Assembly: GCF_003352465.1 (NCBI RefSeq)
Contig: NZ_CP031153.1
Location: 1,230,465 to 1,294,464 of the forward strand
Direction: 5' to 3'
Source of the DNA: Kordia sp. SMS9
Lineage (GTDB): Bacteria; Bacteroidota; Bacteroidia; Flavobacteriales; Flavobacteriaceae
DNA: 64,000 bases
Below are positions 1-8,679 of this stretch, piece by piece. The notes beneath the pieces were generated by a model. The model saw only the letters and a list, made by a program, of their open reading frames with translations. It had not been told where the DNA came from and made no database searches. The position numbers were made by a program, and so were the translations under genes. Every line of letters starts with the position of its first letter. Within the stretch, counting starts at the first letter, position 1.

Positions 1-10
1 TTGTATCCAC

Positions 11-211
11 ATGAAAAAAATACAATTATCTACAGATCGAATATTACTGATTGTAACGTTGTTATTACTTTGGTATATTCATTTAGTAAACGCTTGTGAG
101 AGTGAAACAGATATACAATTAAAACCCAACTTAACAATTGTAAACGAAGAATCATCTTCAATAAAAACATATCATTCCAACGTAAAAAGAAGAAGGTTTT
201 ATAAAAAGTAA
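11..211 (+). CDS. Small hypothetical protein with N-terminal hydrophobic segment
   Basis: A 66-residue ORF that begins MKKIQL and has one hydrophobic stretch (about residues 11-27, ending in an Ala-Cys) followed by a short polar tail rich in Lys/Arg at the end. The N-terminus could be a signal peptide or a single membrane anchor. No family is recognised. It lies near the window edge, 11 bp before the convergent end of the next gene. The start is the only ATG available, and the upstream context lies outside the window. It could be a chance ORF, but the Met-Lys-Lys start and hydrophobic pattern favour a real small envelope protein. Confidence 0.45.
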   Translation: MKKIQLSTDRILLIVTLLLLWYIHLVNACESETDIQLKPNLTIVNEESSSIKTYHSNVKRRRFYKK

Positions 212-222
212 AGCTGTATGTT

Positions 223-534
223 TTATATGGAAACGATGAATAGAATAATTACAATGATTAACACCAACATTAAAAATTCAAAAATAAAGGGTTTTCTTTT
301 TAACTTTTCAATGGCATTGAGTGTCTCTTCAGATTCTTTCTCTTTCAAACATTCATTCACGTGTTCTACAAAAGGCAAATCTTTTTCGTGAAAAAAATAT
401 TCTGTAAATTTTGAATCGGGAATTTCCCTTTTTACAAAATCTACCTGTTGCCTTTCCAACGCATTATCAAAAAAGATTTCGGCTTCTTTATTGGTAAATA
501 GTTTAAAATATCGCTCTAATTTTACTTTACTCAT
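223..534 (-). CDS. Tail-anchored hypothetical membrane protein
   Basis: A 103-residue protein. Residues 1-80 are charged and soluble (many Glu and Lys), and the last ~20 residues form a very hydrophobic helix (FEFLMLVLIIVIILF region), so it looks tail-anchored with the bulk in the cytoplasm. I do not recognise a named family. It is divergent from rnpA, with about 70 bp between the starts. The length, codon use and clear anchor argue that it is real; the function is unknown. Confidence 0.6.
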   Translation of the reverse strand: MSKVKLERYFKLFTNKEAEIFFDNALERQQVDFVKREIPDSKFTEYFFHEKDLPFVEHVNECLKEKESEETLNAIEKLKRKPFIFEFLMLVLIIVIILFIVSI

Positions 535-607
535 TTGTGGTCTGTGTTGAATAAAGATAGTAAATACAATCTTATTTTCTATTTTTACCGCGATTCAATA
601 CGTTTTC

Positions 608-1003
608 ATGAAGTATCGTTTTCCAAAAGAAGAAAAATTAAAAAGCAAAAAATGCATAGAACTTCTGTTTAGTGAAGGAAATTCCGTGTCTAAATTTCCT
701 TTGAGACTGATTTATATTGCGGCCACTTTGCCAAAAGATGTCCCAATTCAAGCCGGCGTTTCTGTAACGAAAAGACGTTTTAAAAAAGCAGTAACGCGCA
801 ATCGCATTAAAAGATTGATGCGAGAAGCCTATCGTTTGCACAAAAATGAGGTTTTTAACAGAATATCAACATCCTATGCTTTTATGTTTTTGTATATTGG
901 AAAACAAGAACCAACTTTTGAAGAAATAGAAAAATCAATGATTCGCTTATTGGAAAAATTTAGTGAAAAAATTGATGCTACAAACACACTTGAAAACGAG
1001 TGA
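608..1003 (+). CDS. rnpA: Ribonuclease P protein component
   Basis: Protein subunit of RNase P, which assists the catalytic RNA in 5' maturation of pre-tRNAs in the cytoplasm. The 131-residue length fits the family, and the signature RNR-type motif is visible at residues 64-73 (RNRIKRLMRE), preceded by the basic VSVTKRRFKKA strand/helix. The ATG at 608 directly precedes the conserved MKYRFPKEEKL N-terminus. The usual partner rpmH is not adjacent, which is common in Bacteroidota. The S41 protease gene follows 39 bp downstream on the same strand and may be cotranscribed. rnpA often lies near the replication origin in bacteria. Confidence 0.95.
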   Translation: MKYRFPKEEKLKSKKCIELLFSEGNSVSKFPLRLIYIAATLPKDVPIQAGVSVTKRRFKKAVTRNRIKRLMREAYRLHKNEVFNRISTSYAFMFLYIGKQEPTFEEIEKSMIRLLEKFSEKIDATNTLENE

Positions 1004-1042
1004 TACAAAAGCTATCTTGCTAATTATTAATGAAGTAAAAAG

Positions 1043-2680
1043 ATGAAGAAATTATTTAAAAAAAGAGTACTAATTCCTGTATTGGCAATTACTTTTTTAT
1101 TGGGAGCTGTAAGTTTTAAAAGTGATTTTTTTGAAATCGCAAAGCAAATTGAAATATTCACCACCATGTTTAAGCAATTAAATATGAACTATGTGGATGA
1201 AACAAATCCTGCAGAATTGATGGATGATGCCATCAAAGAAATGCTAAATGACTTAGATCCGTATACCAAATTTTACAACGAGCAAGATGTAGAAGCAGCT
1301 AAAATTAGAAATGCTGGCGAATATTCAGGTATTGGCGCTTCTGTCCGTAGACAAAAAAATAAAATCACTATTGTAGAGCCGTACAAAGACTATCCGGCAG
1401 ATAAAGCGGGACTGAAAGCCGGTGATGAAATTGTACAAATTGGAGACATCGTGATTGCGAATTTTAAGGAAAACACAGGCGAATTGTTAAAAGGTGCTGC
1501 CAATAGTAAAGTAAAAATCGTCTACAAACGTCAAGGAAAAGAATATACTACAGAGTTAATACGAACTAAAATTGAAGTAGATGCGGTTCCGTTTTATAAG
1601 ATGATTGATGACAAAACTGGATATATTGTATTGGCTAAATTCAACAAAAAAGCAAGCGCTCAAACGAAAGATGCACTCGAACGATTAAAAGAAGATGGTG
1701 CAGAACGTATTATCCTTGATTTGCGTGGAAATCCTGGTGGATTGTTGCGTGAGTCTATCGCAATTGTGAATTTATTTGTGCCTAAGGGCGAAGTGATCGT
1801 CACTACAAAATCGAAAGTAAAGAAATACAACAGAACCTATAAAACCAAAAAGAACCCTGTAGATATGGAAATTCCGTTGGTTGTATTGGTAAACGGAAAG
1901 AGTGCTTCTGCCAGCGAAATTGTTTCAGGAGCCTTACAAGATTTGGACAGAGCTGTCGTAATTGGCGCGCGTAGTTTTGGAAAAGGATTGGTACAACAAC
2001 CTAAAAAATTGACGTACGGAACACAATTAAAAGTAACCATTTCAAGATATTTTACACCTTCTGGACGTTGTATTCAAGCATTGGATTACTGGAATAGAGA
2101 CGAAAACGGAAATGCCGTACGAACAGGTGAAGAGGATTACAATGCGTTTAAAACAAAAAAAGGAAGAACTGTGTATGATGGCGGCGGAATCAATCCAGAT
2201 ATTGAAATTGCCTCTCAAAAAACTAGTGACTTTACACGATCTTTGATGAGAAATTATTCCATTTTTGATTATGCTACTAAATTTTACAATCAAAATTCGT
2301 TGGCTTCCATTAATGATTTTTCTACAGAAACTATTAATTACAAAGCATTCAAACAAAATGTCGCCGCTGACGGATTGGGTTTCTATGAAACAAATACGGA
2401 AAAAGAATTGAAAAAAATTATGAGTACCAAAGAAGCTTCAGAATTTGGTAACAATGTTTCTAAAGAATACAACGACTTATTAGCTTCTATCAAACAAAGC
2501 AAATTAGACGCGTTAGACACCTATAAATCACAAATACAAGTAGAACTTGAAAACGAAATTTTAAAGCGTTATTTCTACCGTGAAGGCTTATATCAGTATC
2601 AATTAACACATGATGAAGCCATTAAAAAAGCGACTGAGCTATTGGCAAATAAAAGTGAATACGATCGTATTTTAAACTAA
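1043..2680 (+). CDS. S41 family C-terminal processing peptidase (CtpA/Prc-like)
   Basis: Periplasmic carboxyl-terminal processing serine protease of 545 residues. It has an N-terminal signal or anchor segment (about 8-24), a helical cap, a PDZ domain (about 93-175) with an SGIGA loop, and the S41 core. The core shows the DLRGNPGG strand (226-233), the catalytic serine region SASASEI (287-293) and the general-base lysine in SFGKG (K314). The long C-terminal extension is typical of the Bacteroidota versions. It follows rnpA on the same strand. Its stop is 3 bp from the convergent GNAT gene, with no room for a separate terminator. Confidence 0.9.
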   Translation: MKKLFKKRVLIPVLAITFLLGAVSFKSDFFEIAKQIEIFTTMFKQLNMNYVDETNPAELMDDAIKEMLNDLDPYTKFYNEQDVEAAKIRNAGEYSGIGASVRRQKNKITIVEPYKDYPADKAGLKAGDEIVQIGDIVIANFKENTGELLKGAANSKVKIVYKRQGKEYTTELIRTKIEVDAVPFYKMIDDKTGYIVLAKFNKKASAQTKDALERLKEDGAERIILDLRGNPGGLLRESIAIVNLFVPKGEVIVTTKSKVKKYNRTYKTKKNPVDMEIPLVVLVNGKSASASEIVSGALQDLDRAVVIGARSFGKGLVQQPKKLTYGTQLKVTISRYFTPSGRCIQALDYWNRDENGNAVRTGEEDYNAFKTKKGRTVYDGGGINPDIEIASQKTSDFTRSLMRNYSIFDYATKFYNQNSLASINDFSTETINYKAFKQNVAADGLGFYETNTEKELKKIMSTKEASEFGNNVSKEYNDLLASIKQSKLDALDTYKSQIQVELENEILKRYFYREGLYQYQLTHDEAIKKATELLANKSEYDRILN

Positions 2681-2683
2681 GAA

Positions 2684-3127
2684 CTATCGGATCATAGAAA
2701 TATGAGGAATACCATCTTCTAAGTATTCCTCTCCTATTTGTGTAAAGCCATGTGAATTGTAAAACTTTCGCAGATACGTTTGTGCAGAAATTTTGATGGC
2801 TTCTGTATGATAGTGTTCTTTAATACCTTCAATAGAAGCTTTGATGATTTCGTGTCCATATCCAAATGCACGTGCTTTTTCAGAGACCACTACTCTACCG
2901 ATACTTGCTTTTTCAAAATAATCGCCTGCATTGAACAAGCGCGTGTAAGCTACAATTTTTCCATCGGAATCTTTGCCAATTACGTGCAGCGCTTTTCTAT
3001 CCTTTCCGTCAATATCTTGATATACACAATCTTGTTCCACTACAAAAACTTCGCTTCGGAGTTGTAGTACATCATACAATTCGTCAATAGTAAAGGCATC
3101 GAACGGTTTTACAGTTATGGTTAACAT
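2684..3127 (-). CDS. GNAT family N-acetyltransferase, ElaA-like
   Basis: A 147-residue acetyltransferase of the ElaA type. It shows FTIDELYDVLQLRSEVFVVEQ near the N-terminus in two adjoining blocks, then the acetyl-CoA binding strand-turn around IGRVVVSEKARAFGYG (residues about 77-92) and a terminal GEEYLEDGIPHISM segment that is characteristic of ElaA. The substrate is unknown for the family. It lies downstream of rpiB on the same strand with a small gap (about 25 bp), so the two are probably cotranscribed. It converges tightly with the S41 protease gene. Confidence 0.85.
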   Translation of the reverse strand: MLTITVKPFDAFTIDELYDVLQLRSEVFVVEQDCVYQDIDGKDRKALHVIGKDSDGKIVAYTRLFNAGDYFEKASIGRVVVSEKARAFGYGHEIIKASIEGIKEHYHTEAIKISAQTYLRKFYNSHGFTQIGEEYLEDGIPHISMIR

Positions 3128-3151
3128 AAATTTTGGAGATCAATATATAAA

Positions 3152-3586
3152 TTAACTACACGCAATTTTCTCCACTCTACGCAAATGTCTTCCACCTTCA
3201 AATTCAGTGTCTAAAAACGTATCAACCATGGCAATTGCTTGTTGTAATGAAGTAAAACGCGCAGGAATACTCAAAATATTGGCGTCGTTGTGTTGCCTGG
3301 CAAGTGCTACAATCTCTTTGGTCCAACAAAGTGCCGCACGTACCTTTTGGTGCTTGTTTGCCGTCATAGCAGCGCCGTTTCCGCTTCCACAGATGATAAT
3401 TCCAAACGGAACTTTTTCGGTTTCCACATCCGTAGCAACTGGATGTATAAAATCAGGATAATCGACACTAGCATCAGCGTTGGTTCCGTAGTTTTGAATC
3501 GCGTAGCCTTTTGCTTCCAAATGCGCTACAATAGCGTTTTTATAATCGGTTCCAGCATGATCGTTTCCGATGGCAATAGTTTTCAT
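3152..3586 (-). CDS. rpiB: Ribose 5-phosphate isomerase B
   Basis: Interconverts ribose 5-phosphate and ribulose 5-phosphate in the pentose phosphate pathway. The protein from the chosen start is 144 residues, typical for RpiB/LacAB. The N-terminal MKTIAIGNDHAG motif places the true start at 3586; a longer ORF to 3640 would add 18 residues with no family counterpart. The CGSGNGAAM loop carries the active-site Cys and the anion-hole glycines, followed by NKHQKVRAALCW. The stretch upstream of this gene (3587-4373) is gene-free, so its promoter must lie there. Confidence 0.93.
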   Translation of the reverse strand: MKTIAIGNDHAGTDYKNAIVAHLEAKGYAIQNYGTNADASVDYPDFIHPVATDVETEKVPFGIIICGSGNGAAMTANKHQKVRAALCWTKEIVALARQHNDANILSIPARFTSLQQAIAMVDTFLDTEFEGGRHLRRVEKIACS

Positions 3587-4373
3587 GTTTTTTCGTGTTG
3601 TGTTTGTTGAAAACAAAGGTATGAATCGACTTTTGAACAACCGAAAAAAGTCAGTGTTAATTTAATTTTACAATTCGTTAATTTTGAGAGGATTATAAGT
3701 TAACATGAATTGTTGATATCTAGTGGTGAGAAACTGAGAAGAAAATTTTGTGGCTTCAAAATATTTTACAATACAAACAAATTTTAAAGCTTCACAACTT
3801 ATTTAGCACTTCTTTTTAGAAAACTTTTCAAAAACCGTTCTCTTGATTGTTAACAATTTTTCAACGAACTTTTATCAAAAATACCCTGTGTATAACGGTT
3901 GTTAATAGCTGTTGATAACCTAGCTAATAATTCTTAAAATAAACAAGTTAGCCTTTTCATAAACTGTTGATCAAATTCAATAACAAACAATTGCAACAAA
4001 AAGCCTTAAAAGTTTTGCTACCTATTCACACGCTATAATAACCATCATTATTTTTTTTAAATTTATAAAAGAAAGAAATATTACTATTATATATGTTCAT
4101 AACATTTAAATTGAATTTCTCTTTTTAAAACTTAAATTGTGTCTGTTATTTTAAAATTTTGTGTGTTTGGAAGTGATCGCTTTCGCGGGAAAAAAAGAAG
4201 AAAAATTATATGCTAGCTAAAACTTCATTGTTAAAACGATCAAAATTGCTACTTCGAGTGAAACTTCTCAGAAAGAAAAAATACGAGCGGAATAAAAAAG
4301 CTTTGTAATTATGAAGTAAAAAAGAAAGTCTAGAAAAAATCTAACATCTTGATTCTATATTCTTGAATCCAAT
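3587..4373. other. 787-bp gene-free AT-rich region, candidate replication-origin-like segment
   Basis: No ORF of note on either strand. The stretch is very AT-rich and contains DnaA-box-like 9-mers: TGTGTATAA at 3887-3895 (a perfect reverse-strand match to TTATNCACA), TGTTGATAA at 3910-3918, TGTTGATAT at 3711-3719 and TGTTGATCA at 3965-3973. The A/T-rich tract at 4040-4150 could serve as an unwinding region. Its proximity to rnpA and the parS cluster at 32.8-35.7 kb is suggestive. The calls rest on short words that occur by chance in AT-rich DNA, so this is only a candidate. It must also hold the rpiB promoter and the 3' flank of the DUF2007 gene. Confidence 0.3.
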
Positions 4374-4616
4374 CTACACAATCCTCAAATGCGATTGCTT
4401 GCCGTAAAAATCGTCTAAAATTTGTTTGGTAAGGGCAACATCGTTTTTATGGACTTTCAACGAAATACCACCAATTGCGTTCGAATAGAAAGGAAATACA
4501 CTCAACATCATATCATTTTCAAATACATAGTTAATGCCTTTATGATCTAACACAATACGCAAAATAGCATATTCATAATGATATGTAAACGTAGCGACCG
4601 TTACAAAATGAGTCAT
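4374..4616 (-). CDS. DUF2007 domain-containing protein
   Basis: An 80-residue protein with the DUF2007 pattern (putative signal-transducing, ferredoxin-like fold): an N-terminal strand FVTVATFTYHYE, a helix over ILRIVLDHKGI, a central ENDMMLS turn and IGGISLKVHKNDVALTKQIL, whose final helix carries the usual 'valine-x-x-D-x-x-x-A-x-x-IL' spacing. Length is typical. The molecular role is unknown for the family. It sits 42 bp downstream of the small membrane ORF on the same strand. Confidence 0.75.
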   Translation of the reverse strand: MTHFVTVATFTYHYEYAILRIVLDHKGINYVFENDMMLSVFPFYSNAIGGISLKVHKNDVALTKQILDDFYGKQSHLRIV

Positions 4617-4658
4617 AAATTAAAAAAATAAAATTGTAATCATTTAAAAATAAGAAAA

Positions 4659-4844
4659 CTAGTTCAAATAATACGCATCAATCGCTGCATTTTTTATAGA
4701 ATCTTGCGGAACTTCTACAGCTCTAATATCATCACGAAAGTCGTTTTTAGTTTTCAAAGAAGAATTAATATAACTACCAAACGAGAGCACTCCGGTAACG
4801 AAGATGGTAACAAATAGTAAGATGACTTTATATACTCTTTTCAT
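4659..4844 (-). CDS. Small single-pass membrane protein
   Basis: A 61-residue ORF starting MKRVYKVILLFVTIFVTG with one membrane helix (about 6-24), followed by a polar tail ending in YYLN. It resembles the many short anchored proteins that flavobacteria encode beside DUF2007 genes, but I cannot name a family. Same orientation as the DUF2007 gene, so likely one transcript. Confidence 0.55.
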   Translation of the reverse strand: MKRVYKVILLFVTIFVTGVLSFGSYINSSLKTKNDFRDDIRAVEVPQDSIKNAAIDAYYLN

Positions 4845-5036
4845 GACTTTTTACATCAAAATCGGTTTGATACTTGTTCTATAGACGAAACAAAAACAAA
4901 AATGTTACAGTTTTTTTAAGATTTTTTTAACTTTTCAATACAAAAATCGACTTTTTGTTTAACTTTTAAATACTAATTTCAATATTTTTTTGAAGAAAAA
5001 AGTACCAATGTACGTTTAAAATGGCTAATAATAGTT

Positions 5037-5966
5037 TCAAAATTTCGTTAGTTTCGAAACAACAAACGGCAATACATTCGGTAAAACTTCCGCAGTAAAT
5101 CCGCCCATTCCAAGCAATTCTCCATCTGCTTGAACGTATACATTTTCTTGAAAAGTATCAATACGAACGGAAGAAGTTTTAAACGTTTCTACTTCAGAAT
5201 GATTCACAATAGCACCGTTAAACAAACCAAGCACATTTTTTAACAAATTCCACAATGTAAAATTTTTTGCTACAGACACATCAAACAGTCCATCTACAGG
5301 ATCTACATCTTTTGTTAATTGCATGCCACCACCAGAATATTGACAAATTCCAACAATCGTCAACAAGGATGTACTGGTGATTTCTTTCTCTTTACTTCTA
5401 ATTGAAAATTTAGAAGATTTATAACGAATCAATCCCAAAACGGTAGATACCAAAAAAGAAATGGCGCCTAAAAATTTCAACTTTTCATTGCGTTTCACCA
5501 CATATCCATCAAAACCCAATCCAGCAACATTATTAAAATACACCGTTGTTGCTTCACTCAGCAATGACAGCTTTCCAATATCTTGAAAAATAGTATGTTC
5601 TTCTTTAATAATTTGGACTGCTTTGGCAATATTCTTCGAAATTTGATGTGTTTTTACCCAATCATTTCCAGTACCTAACGGAATCACGGCGAGTTTTATT
5701 TCTGTACGTGAAACCTTTTGTTGCTGCATCAAACCATTGACAATATGATGCAAGGTTCCATCGCCACCAACGCTGACAAACTTTCGATAGCCAGCTGCTA
5801 AGGCTTTTAGCACAAGCTCATATTCGTGCTGAGGTTTTGTAGTGAATTCAAATGTATACGGAAGATTGTTCGCTTCAAAAGCTGCGGTAATTTGTGTCCA
5901 TTTTCGCTTCCGGGAGAAGCTTCCCGAAGTCGGATTCACAATCAAAAACCATATATTTTTACGCAT
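5037..5966 (-). CDS. Diacylglycerol kinase family lipid kinase (YegS/BmrU type)
   Basis: Likely cytoplasmic or membrane-associated ATP-dependent lipid kinase. From the chosen start (MRKNIWFLIVNPTSG) it is 309 residues, normal for the family; an upstream start at 6026 would add about 20 atypical residues, and 5975 is an alternative. The N-terminal half has the VNPTSGS strand, the VGGDGTLHHIVNG nucleotide-binding loop (GGDGT) and the LGTGNDW motif. The C-terminal half is the beta-rich domain with VDGLFDV and the QADGE strand. The actual lipid substrate cannot be read from sequence. Confidence 0.88.
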   Translation of the reverse strand: MRKNIWFLIVNPTSGSFSRKRKWTQITAAFEANNLPYTFEFTTKPQHEYELVLKALAAGYRKFVSVGGDGTLHHIVNGLMQQQKVSRTEIKLAVIPLGTGNDWVKTHQISKNIAKAVQIIKEEHTIFQDIGKLSLLSEATTVYFNNVAGLGFDGYVVKRNEKLKFLGAISFLVSTVLGLIRYKSSKFSIRSKEKEITSTSLLTIVGICQYSGGGMQLTKDVDPVDGLFDVSVAKNFTLWNLLKNVLGLFNGAIVNHSEVETFKTSSVRIDTFQENVYVQADGELLGMGGFTAEVLPNVLPFVVSKLTKF

Positions 5967-6211
5967 ACATAACATCAATTTAATGTGTTGCAAAATACGA
6001 ATTGTAAAATATTTATATCTTTGCAACAGAATTATTACTGCTTCTCTCCTATTTTTATGTTTTATAATGAAACTGTTAATTTCCTAGAAACATAATTTTC
6101 CTGACATAATAAATTTGTACTTTTCATGAAAAAGTAACACAAAGTAAATTGCGTACAGCAACCTTTGAAAAAAGAAAATCTCGATGATCGAGTAAAAGAA
6201 TAAAAAAGTAG

Positions 6212-6263
6212 TTTCGGTATGCTTTTTTAAAGAATCAAATAATAATAATAACACATACCGAAA
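6212..6263. promoter_or_regulatory. Inverted repeat in the rnr upstream region
   Basis: TTTCGGTATG (6212-6221) and its exact complement CATACCGAAA (6254-6263) are separated by 32 nt of A/T-rich sequence, 35 bp before the rnr start codon. A short perfect dyad CTCGATGATCGAG lies just upstream (6180-6192). If both lie in the 5' UTR they would form stems near the ribosome entry site, or they may be protein-binding dyads. No T-run follows, so this is not a simple terminator. Confidence 0.4.
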
Positions 6264-6297
6264 ACATACACGAAATCGTGTAAAACAGAATGATATA

Positions 6298-8493
6298 ATG
6301 ACAAGAAAGAAAAAAAAGAAATCGCATAAAATTCCAAATCTTACGGATGCGATCCTTCAAATATTTAAAAAATCTTCCAACAAAGTATATAATTACAAAC
6401 AAATAGCTGCTATGCTGAATATAACAGATACCAGCGGAAGAAATCAAATCATAAAAACACTCAACAAACTCAAAGCAAAACAAAAAATTGAGGAAATTGA
6501 TCGTGGAAAATACCGTGTTGTTGGTTCTACAGAATACTATACCGGAATCATAGACATGACTTCGCGCGGACAAGGTTATGTAATTTGCGATGAATTTGAA
6601 GAAGATATTTTTGTTCCAAATCACAAAATAAATCGAGCACTCGATGGTGATGAGGTAGAAGTTTATGTGTACAAACGCAGACGAAACAATCGTCCTGAAG
6701 GTGAAATTACCAACATTGTAAAACGTGCCAAAACCGAATTTGTTGGTGTGTTGCAAATGCAAAAAAACTTTGCGTTTGTGGTGGTTTCCAATCAAAAAAT
6801 GTATACAGACATCTTTGTTCCAAAAAATAAAATAAACAATGCAGCAGATGGCGACAAAGTCATTGTTGAAATTGAAGACTGGCCAGCACGCGCCGATTCT
6901 CCTTTCGGGATTGTAAAACAAGTACTTGGAAAACCTGGCGAACACAATACAGAAATTCACTCGATTCTAGCTGAATACGGATTGCCGTACGAATTTCCAG
7001 AACATGTAGAACGCTCTGCAAACAAACTAGACACTTCTATACAAACCGATGAAATCAAAAAACGTCGCGACATGCGTAAAGTGTTGACATTTACGATTGA
7101 CCCTAAAAATGCGAAAGATTTTGATGATGCGTTATCGTTTCAAATATTAGAAAATGGAAACTACGAAATCGGAATTCACATTGCTGATGTTTCACACTAC
7201 GTACAACCAGGAACTGTGTTGGATGATGAAGCATACGAACGTGCAACTTCGGTGTATTTAGTAGATCGTGTAGTACCAATGTTACCAGAAATACTCTCCA
7301 ATGGCGCATGTTCCTTACGACCAAATGAAGAAAAATATACCTTTTCTGCCGTCTTTGAACTCACTAACAAAGCGGAAGTAAAAAATCAATGGTTTGGACG
7401 TACAGTTACGTATTCTGACAAACGATTTGCGTACGAAGAAGCACAAGTCATCATTGAAACCAAAGGCAACGAAATTCCTGCGGATATTTCCCTTACGGGA
7501 GAAGCGTACAAAGTATCTCCTGAAATTGTAGAAGCAACTTTAAAACTAGACGAACTTGCCAAAATCATGCGTGGAAAACGCATGCGACAAGGTGCTATTT
7601 CGTTTGACAAAGTAGAAGTTCGTTTCAACTTAGATGAAGATAACAATCCAGAAGGTGTGTATTTCAAAACGCAAAAAGATGCCAACAAACTCATTGAAGA
7701 ATTCATGTTGTTAGCCAACAGAAGTGTGGCGGCATTCATTGGAAAACAAGAACCGGAAAAAACATTCATCTATCGTATTCACGATGAACCTGATGTAGAA
7801 AAACTGGCAAATCTGCAAACGATCATTTCACGATTTGGCTATGCATTGAATCTAAAATCGAGAAAAACGACAACCAATTCCTTAAATCAACTCTTGGAAG
7901 ATGTCAAAGGAAAAGGCGAACAAAATATGGTAGATACACTTGCAATTCGAAGCATGAGTAAAGCAAAATATACCACCAAAAACATTGGGCATTACGGGTT
8001 GGCGTTCGATTACTATTCGCACTTTACCTCGCCAATTCGTCGGTATCCTGATGTGATGGTGCATCGTTTATTGCAATACTATTTAGATGGCGGAAAATCG
8101 GCAAATGCAGAAGAATATGAAGAAAAATGTGAACATTCGTCCAACATGGAAGGTTTGGCTGCCAGTGCGGAACGTGATTCTGTGAAGTATATGCAAATCA
8201 AGTTTATGCAAGACCACAAAGACGAAGAATTCTTAGGCGTAATTTCAGGTGTGACGGAATGGGGAATTTACGTAGAAATCATTGCCAATAAATGTGAAGG
8301 TATGGTTCGCATTCGTGAAATCAAGGATGATTATTACACTTTTGATGAAAAGCAATATGCCTTGGTTGGTGAAATCACCAAAAATATGTATCAACTCGGT
8401 GATGAAGTTGTGGTAAAAGTCAAAAACACCGATTTAGTCAAGCGTCATTTAGATTTCGACCTTATCGGAAAACGTGTTGAGGTAGAAGCTTAA
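6298..8493 (+). CDS. rnr: Ribonuclease R
   Basis: 3'-to-5' exoribonuclease of the RNase II/R family, acting on structured RNA, mRNA decay and rRNA quality control. At 731 residues it has the full RNase R layout: an N-terminal winged-helix region (NKVYNYKQIAAMLNIT), two cold-shock-like domains, the RNB catalytic domain with the Asp cluster in DPKNAKDFDDALS, the HYGLAFDYYSHFTSPIRRYPD signature, and a C-terminal S1 domain (GVISGVTEWGIYVEI). The basic MTRKKKKKSHK start also fits RNase R. It is divergent from the lipid kinase gene, so it probably has its own promoter. Confidence 0.95.
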   Translation: MTRKKKKKSHKIPNLTDAILQIFKKSSNKVYNYKQIAAMLNITDTSGRNQIIKTLNKLKAKQKIEEIDRGKYRVVGSTEYYTGIIDMTSRGQGYVICDEFEEDIFVPNHKINRALDGDEVEVYVYKRRRNNRPEGEITNIVKRAKTEFVGVLQMQKNFAFVVVSNQKMYTDIFVPKNKINNAADGDKVIVEIEDWPARADSPFGIVKQVLGKPGEHNTEIHSILAEYGLPYEFPEHVERSANKLDTSIQTDEIKKRRDMRKVLTFTIDPKNAKDFDDALSFQILENGNYEIGIHIADVSHYVQPGTVLDDEAYERATSVYLVDRVVPMLPEILSNGACSLRPNEEKYTFSAVFELTNKAEVKNQWFGRTVTYSDKRFAYEEAQVIIETKGNEIPADISLTGEAYKVSPEIVEATLKLDELAKIMRGKRMRQGAISFDKVEVRFNLDEDNNPEGVYFKTQKDANKLIEEFMLLANRSVAAFIGKQEPEKTFIYRIHDEPDVEKLANLQTIISRFGYALNLKSRKTTTNSLNQLLEDVKGKGEQNMVDTLAIRSMSKAKYTTKNIGHYGLAFDYYSHFTSPIRRYPDVMVHRLLQYYLDGGKSANAEEYEEKCEHSSNMEGLAASAERDSVKYMQIKFMQDHKDEEFLGVISGVTEWGIYVEIIANKCEGMVRIREIKDDYYTFDEKQYALVGEITKNMYQLGDEVVVKVKNTDLVKRHLDFDLIGKRVEVEA

Positions 8494-8505
8494 AATAATG
8501 TACTA

Positions 8506-8560
8506 ATACCAAATCTACTGTAAAATAAGTATGAATTGCATTTTACAGTAGATTTGGTAT
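8506..8560. repeat. Perfect 21-bp inverted repeat 3' of rnr
   Basis: The arms 8506-8526 and 8540-8560 are perfectly complementary over 21 bp with a 13-nt spacer. The left arm begins ATACCAAATCTACTG and the right arm ends GTAGATTTGGTAT. It sits 12 bp after the rnr stop. The stem is AT-rich and is not followed by a clear T-run, so it may act as a 3' mRNA stabiliser, a weak terminator or a remnant of a small mobile repeat. Confidence 0.6.
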
Positions 8561-8679
8561 AATTTTGTAATTTGAAAATATATTAGTTCATTGAGGCACT
8601 CGAAATGAACTTTTTTATACTGTAACATATTTCAAAAAGAAATACTAACGTATCAAACAATCATAAATCTAAAATCCAT

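Noticed and set aside
350..365. CACGTG-containing word near the window start as parS
   Set aside because: Flanks (ATT and TTCTAC) do not form the 16-bp palindrome.
6235..6960. 241-codon minus-strand ORF opposite rnr
   Set aside because: It is fully antisense to a well-supported rnr with matching codon bias on the plus strand; its translation is Phe/Ile/Cys-rich shadow sequence with no domain.
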